Made by a program: the position numbers and the translations under genes. The notes beneath the pieces are model-generated. The model searched no databases, had not been told where the DNA came from, and was given only the letters and a program-made list of their open reading frames with translations. Positions 43,523-54,612 of a stretch of 64,000 bases of DNA are shown piece after piece. Every line of letters starts with the position of its first letter. Positions within the stretch are counted from its first letter, which is position 1. The DNA comes from Portulaca oleracea (taxonomy: Eukaryota; Streptophyta; Magnoliopsida; Caryophyllales; Portulacaceae). The DNA lies in the NCBI GenBank assembly GCA_029582165.1, contig CM055868.1, positions 18,034,391 to 18,098,390 on the forward strand. Direction: 5' to 3'.

Positions 43523-44180
43523 AAGACATCACACCAGACCTCATCTTTGTATGACTGACCAATTGAAAAAGCAACAAGGCACCTAGTAGAAACTTTGATA
43601 CCTTTGCTCAATCGAGCCAACGAATGGATGGAGTCGCTGGGCTTGTCGCTGTGCTTAGCTTCTTCACCATGGTGCTAGAAGCTACACTGGTGCAACTCCC
43701 ACTGTCTACTATCACTGAGCATACCTTCCCTCCAATAGTGCACCTTGTATGAAAGATATTCTCCTCTCGCTTCTGCTTCTCTCTTGAATCGCCAAAACTC
43801 TTCGATCACAAGCATTTCTCCTCATCTCGACCTTCTTCTATAACCTCATCATCATAGATAGGTTATGTTCATGCTCTTTATACTCTGTTCTTCTCCTGCA
43901 CATGTTCAGATCAACAAATAAAGTCGCTAGTACTCAAAGAAGAGTAACCATTCTTTTTCGACATTCTGAGGCAATGTGCCTAGTCCTGACACTCAAACAT
44001 CTTCTTTCCGAATAAGGTCCTGACAGGGCTGCTCTTTGTGGGGATTTTGGGGCTGATTTTGTGGGGTCTGGGATTGGATTTTTGGCTTGAGGTGGGGGTG
44101 GTGGTGGATAGGCTGTTGGTGGGGGATAGGAAGGTTTGTAGGGATTTGGTTTGGGTGCATGTGGCTGGCGTGATATCCAC
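42938..44180. other. Patch of regular CAG/CTG disruptions around the palindrome centre
   Basis: Compared with copies A and B, CAG often appears as CGA or CGG and CTG as TCG or CCG, with loss of bases from short runs. Other patches: 40838-40910, 46060-46290, 50735-50815. Sister sequence between patches aligns cleanly. CHG is a main plant methylation context, so I suspect basecalling or consensus errors. Confidence 0.6.
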
Positions 44181-45034
44181 ATTGTAGTCCTTTGATCTAG
44201 ACTTCTTCTACTGTTCCACTTTGTGAGCCAATGAGCTTAGCTCATCAAGGGAATCGTAGATCTGCATTTCTACAACATTCTTGATCCCTTCATTTAAGCC
44301 TGCAAGGTACATGGTATAGGTTTGTACCTCATTCTCCTGCATATAGCACTTCCAAAGTAAATGCTCAAACTCCTTCGTATATTCTTCTACTGACTTGCTC
44401 CCCTACACAAAATGCTGCAACTTGTTGTTCTCCTTCACGTTGTTATCTGGAAGGAATTTCTCCTTCAGCTTCTGCCTCATCTCAATCCAGGTGCTTACTC
44501 TGGCTTCCCCAATCTCCATTCTCCTTCTCTGCAGATTAGTCCACCAACTAGAAGCATATTTTTCAATTTTAAGGCTACTAACTTCACCTTGTTTTCTTCT
44601 GAAACTTCTTTCAAATCAAAGACTCTTTCCACTGTTTGTAACCAATCTATGAAAACATTATGGTCTAGTTCTCCTGCATATTCAGGTATATCAATCTTGA
44701 AATAAAGTTTCTCAACCCTCCTATCTTCCCTTCTTACTTCTCTTTCACTTTCATTGTTTTCCTCAGGCTCACTGACTCTAGGTGATCTTATTATCCTTCT
44801 CCTTCTCCTGGGTGTAGGTTTAGGACCTCGACCTCCTCTCCCTGTCCTACTGAAAGGATTCTCACCTTCTCCTTCCTCCATCTCGTCATCAGTCTCCTTA
44901 TTCACCTAATGTCTATGCAATCTCATATAAAAATTCAACTACTCACTTAAAAACTTCATTTTCTGTTCTACTTCTTCCTTCTCTTTCAAAGTTTGTTCTA
45001 AAACTTCCTGTGGTGTTTTACTAGTTCCGGCCAT
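43523..45034 (-). pseudogene. gag: CRM-like gag-protease, copy D
   Basis: ATG at 45034, frameshift near 44907, long open frame 44905-44495 with RIIRSPRVSEPEENNESERE as in copy C. The region 44180-43580 has the same regular disruption as copy C, for example ACTGAG read as ATCGAG. The protease active-site region is still recognisable near 43690-43720 (DSGSCTSVASS on the minus strand). Confidence 0.8.
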
Positions 45035-45091
45035 TTTAACTAAAACAAGCAAACACACTCCAAGAAAGAACACAATGCTCTGATACCAATA

Positions 45092-46416
45092 TGATGTATG
45101 CTAACTCACTAAGATCAGAGTATTGAGCTAGAATATATCATACAGTCACACATACTCACAGCTAGATGCTTGGATTCACATTAACTGATTGAAAGCAACA
45201 AGCTGGAATAGAAGACAACCCAACAATAGATAAAAAGGATAGACTTGCTTACAGTTGATACAGACACACCACAACTGCAATCAAGGGCAATGGACTCTCA
45301 CACACATGCCTCTACAGACACACCAAATCATGAAAGATCAAGCTCAGCTTACACTTGCTGGATTTTGCCAATTTCTAGCGACAGGAACTAATTGAACCAA
45401 GATTGAGAGTTATAAGACACTCACAAACTTTCAGAGGTACTAAGACACTCGAGAATGCTATTGAATGAACACTGAGATATCTCTTCATTGATAGAAAACT
45501 TCAGAATATAAAGAAAACTAACAGTTTAATTAGCAGCTGCTTAAGCATAAGCATTCTGTCTAATCTCCCTGGATTATCGTAAGCTACAAAGCTTGAAACA
45601 AACACAGTTCATTACTCCCTAATGATCTTGAGAACATCTTGCAAGAAAATAAAAGGGAAATACTAAACTATGCTCTGATTGGACCAAATGCCAAAAGAGT
45701 GGCAATTTGAACCAATGAGAGGCTTTCCTCTCCTAAGGGGTAAAAAATAAGTTTACTGAGGTAATTCCCGCGCCAATTCTAACCTGGAAATAATCTTAAC
45801 AGGTTAATATCATGCTGAAAAGACCAAAGTAACCCCTGTGAATAGAAATCAAAACATATAGCCCTAGAGATGGGGTCCTGGAAAAACTGATAAAACAATC
45901 CTCCTGGGATTGTCTGTTCTGACTTCTGAATCTTGCTGTGCCATGCTTGATCATACTGGAACTTGGCTTGTACTTGAAAAGGACATGGCAAGGAACAAAA
46001 AAACTCCTGGGAAACCTTGGCTGAATCTTCCTCATTCAAGAGATATGACATTGAGAAAGTCAGCTACTGGATCGTTGTCATTGGAACCGGAATTGGTCCG
46101 ATGACCAATGCCGTGAGCCGGGTGGTCAGAGTTGCCGTGACTTGCCTTACAAGGTGTGTAGCAAGCCCGATGGATCTTTGTTGCGGTAAATGGTTCCGTG
46201 ATGCAAATACTCTGTTGGATGTTTGGATCGCCGAGAAGTATGTCTGCGCTGGGCTGAAGCTTTGATGTTTCGCTGGAAAGGCTTCCTAGTCTGAGTTGTG
46301 AAACAACAAGAACTCCTTCTTGTACTGTTGCTGCAATTGCTGGTGAAGCTCTTGGAGATGCCTCCTTTGCTGATGAAGCAACTGCTGCTAATCGTTCTCC
46401 TTGATGGTCTCCATCA
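45092..46416 (-). repeat. 5' LTR of CRM-like copy D
   Basis: Reverse of the CRM LTR; the part 46060-46290 (U3) has the disrupted CAG/CTG pattern. Joined at 46417 to an Athila LTR tail on the plus strand. Confidence 0.88.
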
Positions 46417-46757
46417 GATGGAATCCTTTAATTGCTCGCATTCTTAGTTTAATTTCCTAATTCGTTACCCACAATCTTTGATCGAGCGAGCATTTTTTGT
46501 AGTGAATTAGTTTAGTGCGTAGTTGAACACAAGTCCCTGAGAGAGAACGATATTTTTATTACTACACAGACAGGTACAGTTGTGGTACACAGACACCTTA
46601 TATGTTTTAGGTCAGTCAAGTGTTTGGCGCCTATGTCGGGGTCTTCTTTCCCCAACTGCCATTAGACGAACGCACTCTGGTTGACTAGGTTTTTATTGTT
46701 TTTCTTTAAACCCTAAAAAATCAAATAAAAATTAAAAAAATTTTAAAATCTAAAAAT

Positions 46758-47744
46758 ATGGCATCTTTTATTTTCCTTAGGATGAAAGTGAATTATTTTG
46801 GCGTCATTTTGAGCGCTTATCTGTTTTTCTTGTTTCACGTGATATCATGTTAGGAAATCCTGAAATTCTTGATATTGTAATCATTTAGATTACTTGAATT
46901 ACTTGAATGGATTGCATGTTATATGTATTATTTTAAAAAACCTAATTGTGCATCTGAGTAATTTAATCCTTATGCATGTATGTCTAATTCCTATATCCAA
47001 CCTCGTAATTCAGTTACTTGTGCTTTATGTAGTTCTTCTGAACATGATGATTCTACCAGCCTTGGTGTTGCTAGACTTGGATCTTTAATGCAAAGGTGTG
47101 ACTTGTTGCATGATATCGACCATAATTCAAACTCTTGCTATTTTAATGATGGAATATATGATTATAGCAAGTCCCCCTCTCCTTTAGAAGCCAGTCTAGA
47201 TTATTCTTCTTACTCTAGTTGACCTGATAACACTACTGATGGTGTTCTTGATTTTCATGATACTTCCCTACTTTTTTCTCAGTCGACGGGGTTAGAGGTG
47301 AGTGAACCTTATGGGATAGATACTAGGTATGCAGATGACTTTCATCATGATTCTGTTGATATCATTTGTGAGAAACCAAGCAATAAGATTAATAGTAAAT
47401 TAAACTTGTCAAACAAGGACCTTGATAATATTGTACTCTCTGATTCCAATGATTTAGTCCATGCTTCAATTCCTATTTCACTAGTTTTTGTTTTACCAAA
47501 AACCTTTGAGGAACCCATACTTGGAGAAAAGACCATTGATGTTCATGTTAATATAGGATATGAGTTTAATTTTTGTGAAACTAACAATATTTCTGATGAG
47601 TTATCCTTAGGTAAATTTAGAAGTTATGACCCATCCATTAACCCTTATTGGATACACCTAGAGGACTTCATTCCTAGAAAATTCTTGTGGACCACTTATG
47701 TTGAATCTTTTGATTTTTCTAGTGAATTTGATATATATTATTGA
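46758..47744 (+). pseudogene. Athila-like gag remnant, copy C
   Basis: Starts MASFIF; the neighbouring frame reads DESELFWRHFERLSVFLVSR, the best preserved gag start of the three copies. After a frameshift the Cys-rich block CALCSSSEHDDSTSLG and the TGA at 47220-47222 follow, then an open stretch to 47744. Product would be a gag C-terminal half plus an element-specific tail. Confidence 0.6.
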
Positions 47745-49552
47745 GAACTCTACTAATGTTTTATTTTATGAGTTTTCAGTTGCTCTCTTATTTCCTAGGT
47801 TGCAAACTGCATGAAGGAGAGTTTAACAAGCTACAAGGGCATTGACAGCATCCAGAACAAAGATCCGGAACCTATCTTTTTAAGGGTCCATAACGTCGAG
47901 CTAACGACGTTAAACAAAGCACCACGAGGATGTACATCACTGTCTATCATCCATTCCTCCCCACTTTTTATTTTACTTCAGTTATTCCTTTCAATTTTTA
48001 TCTCTTAGTAATTTTTATTTTGTTATCGCTAATTTTTCTTCTTAGTTTTCAAAGAAAAAGAAGAGATTTATAAGAATTTTTTGGTTGTTTATTGAAATGA
48101 TTATCTCTAACCTAATAATTTTTGAGTTGGTAGATGTTTGTAGGGATTTTTGGTACGTCAAATTATAGGGAAAACAAGAAGGAAACAAAGAAAAGGGGTA
48201 AAACAAAGCAAAAAGGGCTGAAAATGAAAATCTCATCGTCAGGTACAAAAACGCTACCAACGCCTGGTAAGCACTGCCAGCGCCTCTTCCAGTGGCAAGA
48301 AGGTATGTGTTTTTTGCAATACGCTGCCATCGCTTAAAAACGCTGGTAGCGCTTCTGGATTTTGCCGAAAAATTTTGCCCGCTTTCCTTATTTTAGTTGG
48401 CCTTCCCCTTTTGAAATCAAAACCAAGACCTTGCTCCTCACATCTCCAAACCCTCGACGACCAAAAAAAAAAAAAAAAAAAAAAACCGCTACCATCTCCT
48501 CCCTCTCAAACTCTCTCTCTTCTTGCTCTTGCTGGCACCGCACCGCACCGTACCTCACCACCATCTTCTTTTTCCTTCTTGTTCCTCTACTTCCGTTTTA
48601 CTTCTTCTAACCCCTTGGCACTGTCCTTCTCCCCAGTAGCTCAAGGACTCGTCCAGTCCAAACCCTAGCTCCGAAAATTTTCATTCACTTATTACTTGCA
48701 ATTTCATCTTCTTCTTGCCATCAACAAATTCAAGGTATGATTTTCACTTATCTCTCACCTCCATTGTTATTTGCTAGTATTTCTTGGTGAGTTTATGCAA
48801 ATTTCATGAGCTATATTTGTAAATTTTGTTTGAATTCACCATAGTTCATGCTTAGGTATGGAGCACTACTTGAGTAATTTTTGATACTAGCTACTAATTT
48901 TTGGTTGCTTGATTTGGAAAAGTTGGTGTCTTTATTGATTGTTATGCAATGTGGAAGTAATGTTGTTGTATTTAGAGGAGAATGATACGAATCTTGAGAG
49001 TTGGAGGTTTGAATATGTGAACCTCTGTTTTGGGGAATGTGATATTCCATTCTGGAATAGTCGGACGAGAGTTGAGTTGAGAAATTTTGAATCTTGGTTG
49101 CTACTGTTGGGGGAGTGTGGATTGTTTTGGATTTGTTATAAATTTTGCTGTGCGAAAATTCCAGGTTTGAACACATTGTCTATGGAGTTAGTTCTTGTTG
49201 AGATTTCACCTTGAATTCACATACGCTTTGTTATAAATTTCACCTCACCTCTCATAGTCAATCGGTAGTGTTTTGTGGTGTCATTATGCATCATTTATCA
49301 AGCTACATGTTGAATTTATTCGGTGAACCACAGTTCTTGCTCAAGGATGTCGCCCTACTTGAGTTTGATTTTGATACTAGTTGCTTGTCAAGAGTGAGTA
49401 ACCTTGATTGAAAATCACAATCTTGTTGCTTTGGTGCTTGAAATCTATGACATTGTTTAAATTGAGCTTAAAGTGATGAAATTTGGGTTTAAATTTCGAG
49501 TTATATGTGATTGGTATTTAAGTAAATTTACTCTACTTTGCTTTAGTGCTTG

Positions 49553-49666
49553 CTTGAACTTGGGTTGGTACCCTCTAAGTATCAAGCAAGCTTGAACTTG
49601 TGTTGGTACCCTCTAAGTATCAAGCAAGCTTGAACTTGTGTTGGTACCCTCTAAGTATCAAGCAAG
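49553..49666 (+). repeat. 38 bp triplication private to Athila copy C
   Basis: CTTGAACTTG..GGTTGGTACC starts at 49553, 49591 and 49629. Copies A (25652) and B have one unit each. It therefore arose after the copies separated. Confidence 0.92.
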
Positions 49667-50611
49667 CATGGGGGTATCAAAGTATGAGAGATTATTATGC
49701 TTGAACACTCACATTCGATTTTATGTTTAGATGGTTAGAACCAAGAACCCGAGTTTCACGGCCGGTGATCCTGGCGATGATGGAGTCGGGTAAAGCCAAA
49801 AGAGGAAAGCTACAGCTGCGGAGAAGGGAAAGCAAAAAGCTACCCCGTCTCCGGATTCTAGGAGCTTCAACCCTTTTAATTTCGAAGGGGATGTCAAAGC
49901 GAGATATGCTTCTCTTTCTAAAAGAGCCTTATTCAGGTCGTGATTGACTGAACTTTACCTCCACCACCTCCAAACCAAACCGCCCCATCCTCACCAAGTG
50001 AGGATCCCTGATCCTTTACTCTGTTCTTTACCCTCTTCACCATTGTCTTCTGCATTGAGGACAATGCAGTGTTTAAGCATGGGGGGTTATATATCACTTT
50101 GTTAATATTTCTTCTTTACTTCTCTAATTTTTCTTTTATTTTCGTCTTTCTTTTTCTTGTTTCGTCCTTATTTTTCAATTTTTAGTGTGATTTTCTTGTT
50201 TTTAGTTTGTTTATTTAGTTTGATTTTTCTTACTTTTAGTGTGTTTTCTTTTGTTGAGTTTTTTTAGTTTTCTTTTCTTAGTTTTTCTTTCTAGTTTTAG
50301 GATTGCATTCACCTAGATTGCATTAGTTAGAGCATGTTAGATTTTTCTTTTCTATTTTTTTTTAGTTTGTTTTTTTTTTTCTTTTTCTTTCTTTTGCAAT
50401 CACCTTATTTCAAAAAGCCAAAAAAATCAGAAAAGACTAGAAAAAAAAATATAGGATAGGATTATGATTAAAATCCAGAACACCGTAAGTGATGATTAGT
50501 AAACCAATCTTACTTTCAGTTTACCTTGCTTCACTTTGAAAAGTTTGGATGAGAATTTAAAAGGCTTTTGAAATTGTTTTCGTCAAATCTTCTGATTTTG
50601 AGTCAAGTTAT

Positions 50612-51944
50612 TGATGGAGACCATCAAGGAGAACGATCAGCAGCAGCAGCTTCATCAGCAAAGGAGGCATCTCCAAGAGCTTCACTAGCAATTGCAGCAG
50701 CAGTACAAGAAGGAGTTCTTGTTGTTTCACACAACTCAAGACTAGGAAGCCTTTCCAGTGAAACAACGAGCTTCAAGCCCGGCCGCAACGAGACTTCTCG
50801 GATCAAACATCCAGCAGGAAGATTTCAGCATCACCAGCAACCATCTATCCACCAACAGCATCTATCCAAGCTTGCTACACCCTTGTAAGGCAAGTCCTGG
50901 AACCTACAGCCACTCAGCTCACCAGCATTGGTCATCCAGACCAATTCCAGTTCCCAGCAACAACAGTCCAAGTAGCTGACTTTCTCAATGTCATATCTCT
51001 TGAATGAGGAAGATTCAGCCAAGGTTTCCCAGGAGTTTTTTGTTCCTTGCCATGTCCTTTTCAAGTCCAAGCCAAGTTCTAGCATGATCAAACATGGCAC
51101 AGCAAGATTCAGAAGTCAGAACAGACAATCCCAATAGGATTGTTTTATCAGTTTTTCTAGAACCCCAACTCTGGGGCTATATGTTTTGATTTCTATTCAC
51201 AGGGGTTATTTTGGACTTTTCAGCATGATAGTAACCTGTTGAGATTATTTCCAGGTTAGAATTGGCGTGGGAATTACCTCAGTAAACTTATTTTTTACCC
51301 CTTAGGAAAGGAAAGCCTCTCATTGGTTCAAATTGCCACTCTTTTGGCATTTGGTCCAATCAGAGCATAGTTTAGTATTTCCCTTTTATTTTCTTACAAG
51401 ATGTACTCGAGATCATTAGGGAGTAATCAGCTGTATTTGTCAAGCTTTGTAGCTTAGGATAATCTAGGGAGATTAGACAGAATGCTTATGCTTAAGCAGT
51501 TGCTAATCAAACTGTTAGTTTTCTTTATATTCTAAAGTTTTCTATCAATGAAGAGATATCTCAGTGTTCATTCAATAGCATTCTCGAGTGTCTTAGTACC
51601 TCTGAAAGTTTGTGAGTGTCCCATAACTCTCAATCTTGGTTCAATCAGTTCCTGTCACTGGAAATTGGCAAAATCCAGCAAGTGTAAGCTGAGCTTGATC
51701 ATCCATGCTTTGGTGTGTCTGTAGAGGCATGTATGTGAGAGTCCATTGCCCTTGATTGCAGTTGTGGTGTGTCTGTATCAACTGTAAGCAAGCCTATCCT
51801 TTTTATCTGTTGTTGGGTTGTCTTCTATTCCAGCTTGTTGCTTTCAATCAGTTATTATGAATCCAAGCATCTAGCTATGAGTATTTGTGACTGTATGATA
51901 TATTCTAGCTCAATACTCTGATCTTAGTGAGTTAGCATACATCA
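50612..51944 (+). repeat. CRM LTR closing the composite insertion
   Basis: Complete LTR, TGATGGAGACC to TACATCA. Left flank is GTTAT (site in the Athila 3' region), right flank is CTATC (site in the Athila LTR). Mixed flanks mean this LTR is recombinant between two CRM insertions. No gag follows; Athila LTR sequence resumes. Confidence 0.88.
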
Positions 51945-53129
51945 CTATCAAATACTTAAAAGAGTTCAGGGGAGTCCACTCTAGTAAGTCAATTAACTAA
52001 TCAACAATCCCAGTGTAAAGTGACAAGATAATTCGGAGTCTATAATCTTTCTAGGCCCTTTCATAGCAATCTTTCTATTCGAAGTGAGTTACAACGATTA
52101 GACTAAACATTATTTCTAACTATCTAATCTAATCAAAGATAAAGAACTTATTATAATCGACCCTAGGCAAGAATAATTATTTCTAAATATTTTCTAAACC
52201 TATTCAATCTACGCTTTTCTAATTCAAGACTTAAACTTTCGTCATATTATCATGAATCTAATACCAAGTAAAAGGCGGTTAGCTAGATTTTACTATGACA
52301 TACAATATACGGAGATTAAACGAATAAAAGGATAACCTTACACCAAGATTGTATTCAAAATTAACAAAACGACATCGAGTTTATCCCCTAAACAAAGGGA
52401 TTTAGCTACTCATGATAATAACTAAGAAAACAATAGTGAAAACTGAATAACGAAGCATAAAGTAAAGAGAATTTAAACCAAACGTCCGAGTCTTTGAATT
52501 CGATCTCTTCGTGTCACCTGTTCGATCTCCTCCTCCTCCTCTTTTGTTCCTAATCTACATGAACGACTCTCCGAAGGGAGGAAATACAAGGAAAACCTAT
52601 GCCTAACGGCGTATGAAATAAACTGAAAAATTAGTCGATGATGTCTCGAACGAATGGTTGAGGCGCCTTTTATATAGCACGATTAGGGCACAAAACGCTG
52701 GCAGCGTTTTGCACCTAAAAAGCGTTCTCCGTGTCTTGGCGCTGGCAGCATTTCCGGACGCTGCCAGTGCTTGACAATTTCTTCAACACTCGAGACTCTT
52801 GGAAGAAGTGCTGGCAGCGCTTTAAAAACGTTGGCTGTGTTTTGTTGCTACGTCCAAAATTGGGCCAGTCCTTGGCGATTTGGGCCGTTCTTTTCTTCAA
52901 CTTTCTTTTCTTCAACTCTTCTTTTTATTTTCTTTGTATTTTTCTCCCCTTTTTCATTGATTTTCCATGATTTTTGATGTATTTCCTATTTTTCCTGCAA
53001 AATGTACCAATCTCGCAACCAAGTGAATAAATCACAGAAATTGATATAAAAATACGAGATTTCGGGTGTAAAAAGCATGAAATAAATGTGAATTTAGCCC
53101 TAAAAACACTATGTAAAAATCATTTATCA
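51945..53129 (-). repeat. Head of the Athila-like 5' LTR (copy B), interrupted by the CRM composite
   Basis: Minus strand starts TGATAAATGATTTTTACATA and GTGTTTTTAGGGCTAAATT, the usual Athila-type LTR start. It runs to CTATC at 51945; the rest (about 200 bp) is at 40517-40718, giving an LTR near 1.38 kb. CGCTGGCAGCG-type palindromes occur at about 52690, 52738, 52759 and 52810. The host flank is CTCTC at 53130. Confidence 0.8.
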
Positions 53130-53740
53130 CTCTCGTCCCTCTCATCTCCTTCCATTCTTCACTTCAACCATAGTCATGGACATGGCCATGCTTCTTCCTC
53201 TCTTCTCTCATTTTCTCTCTCTAATCCATCTCCCCCCTCTCTCCAAATTCTCAAACTTAGGAGTTGCTCAATTAGAATTATACCCATTATTAGAGCTGCT
53301 TCTTCTTCCCCTTCTACCACACAAACCAAAACTTTTTCTATCTTGTTTGTGTGCTTGGGCAACATTTGCAAAAGCCTTGCTGCTGAAGGAGTCTTTCAAG
53401 ATTTGGTTAAAAAGAGGGGCATCAGTTCTAAAATCTACATCGATTCTGCCGGCACCATTGGTTATCACGAGGTATCGACTGTGCGTTTGTGTTTTTGCCA
53501 AGTTAGGTGTCGTGGGGCATACATTGATTCTCCTTGCCATTTTGTATGTGATTTTGTGACTTTCAACGGTAATCCCGCTGACCCGAGGGTGGGGGCAACT
53601 TCTATGTCAAGGCCAATTCACTTGTCTGATTTTAGGGATTTTGCTTCTTCATATCAGGATGGATTAGAGAATGAAAATGAGACAGGAGAGGAAGAAGCAT
53701 GGTCATGGCCATGGATATGGCAGAAGTGAAGAATGGAAGG
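53130..53740 (+). pseudogene. Low-molecular-weight protein tyrosine phosphatase fragment
   Basis: The family removes phosphate from phosphotyrosine through a Cys in CX5R. Here a Ser-rich, transit-peptide-like N-terminus leads to FSILFVCLGNICKSLAAEGV and IDSAGTIGYHE, then after intron-like sequence GNPADPRV and SRPIHLSDFRDF. The catalytic loop is CLGNICK: the essential Arg is Lys and the usual Pro is Leu. The intron starts GTATCG and lacks an AG acceptor (AC instead), so it is retained. The C-terminal half, with the general-acid Asp region, is absent and replaced by a reversed piece of exon 1. An ATG at 53088 is inside the Athila LTR, so the true start is lost or at a later codon. A dead host gene copy. 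Confidence 0.8.
53148..53740. repeat. 83 bp inverted repeat flanking the phosphatase fragment
   Basis: Left arm 53148-53230 (CCTTCCATTCTTCACTTC start) and right arm 53658-53740 are reverse complements with few mismatches, 427 bp apart. The left arm is part of the phosphatase first exon, so the right arm is a reversed copy of it. It stops exactly at the Copia LTR start. Confidence 0.82.
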
Positions 53741-54459
53741 TGTTGGGCAGTGTCCCAATTCCATTCAGACTCAAGTATGGAAATAAATAATTATGTTCCT
53801 TAAAGATACTACTTGGGCTCTAAGTAGTTGAGTTCGACTAGAAGACTATTCTACGTCTACTTGGGTTTACTATAAATACTAGGTTGTTGAACCTAGTTTG
53901 GTGTGGCCAAATTAAATTATGTGCCTCTTAGCCACCCTTATGAGATCTCCTTTTTCTATTCCGTTTTAAGAGTTTTTATTATGAGATTGTAATCTCTTTA
54001 TATCTCGTTACCCTTTCTTTGAGATATGTTTATTGCCATTGTGTTATAACCATTTGAGATCTTTCATTCTTGATCTCGTCGTGTTATACAGCGGTTTGGG
54101 ATACCCTTTGTAATCTACTCCTGTTGTGCTACAACCGTTTGAGATCTTTCCTTCCTGATCTCGTTGTGTTATATAGCTGTTTGGGATACCCTTTATAATA
54201 TCTCCATTATAGTGGATTTTATCATTCCTCCTCTGGTTTTTTTCCCGATTTGGGTTTCCACGTAAAAATCTTGTCTCCATCACCATTACATTGATCTTGT
54301 TTATTTTTCAATATCTACATCGTCCCTAAATTAATTATCTTGTTTGCTTCCGCTGCAATATTAGATCCAGTTCGATCTGGATTTAATCCCAAACAAGATG
54401 TTTTATATCTGAATTTCGATCTTAATAAGATGTTTCATATCTGAATCTTGATCCTAACA
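53741..54459 (+). repeat. Ty1/Copia-type 5' LTR
   Basis: TGTTGGGCAGTGTCCC to GATCCTAACA, 719 bp, followed by a primer-binding site. An internal 85 bp repeat (TTTGAGATCTTTC at 54053 and 54138) lies in the leader part. No gag or pol follows. Confidence 0.72.
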
Positions 54460-54461
54460 AG

Positions 54462-54612
54462 TGGTGTCAGAGCTAGCCTAACAGAAGGAGATGAGACGGA
54501 GGAGGGAGAAAGCGGTTGGAAGAGAGAGAATAAAGATGGGGAGGATGAGGTGGCAAGTCAACGCCGACTGGGCAACTCAACACACACTCCTCCCGCGCCA
54601 CGTCATTCCGCC
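54462..54612 (+). mobile_element. Copia primer-binding site and truncated leader
   Basis: TGGTGTCAGAGC (54462-54473) is one change from TGGTATCAGAGC. About 140 bp of purine-rich leader follows, then the sequence breaks at a perfect palindrome. The rest of the element is absent. Confidence 0.6.

Larger units (their letters stand above)
43523..46416 (-). mobile_element. CRM-like chromovirus, partial copy D (-)
   Basis: Minus strand: LTR 46416-45092, primer-binding site 45088-45077, gag from 45034, protease up to the centre of the palindrome. Flank at the LTR start is CCATC (minus strand), one change from CTATC of copy C. Confidence 0.85.
46417..50611 (+). mobile_element. Athila-like non-autonomous element, copy C (+)
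   Basis: LTR tail 46417-46618, TGGCGCC site 46625, gag remnant, noncoding middle, second-ORF start near 49733, purine tract near 50086 (CATGGGGGGTTATATATC), then GTTAT and a CRM LTR. Order equals copies A and B. Confidence 0.78.
35242..51944. repeat. Large palindrome 2 (arms ~8.3 kb, centre ~43540)
   Basis: Left arm 35242-43522: CRM LTR(-), Athila B(-), CRM copy C(+). Right arm 43558-51944 is the reverse complement in order: CRM copy D(-), Athila C(+), CRM LTR(+). The spacer is 35 bp. The innermost 18 bp on each side (43505-43522 and 43558-43575) are perfect complements. Arms carry many private differences. Confidence 0.88.

Noticed and set aside
35242..51944. Palindrome dismissed as a pure sequencing hairpin artefact
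   Set aside because: Arms differ by many substitutions, indels and a private triplication, and the outer border has a correct target duplication; an artefact would give identical arms. Local consensus errors remain likely.
53088..53129. ATG at 53088 as start of the phosphatase
   Set aside because: The codons up to 53129 are Athila LTR sequence, so this start is accidental.
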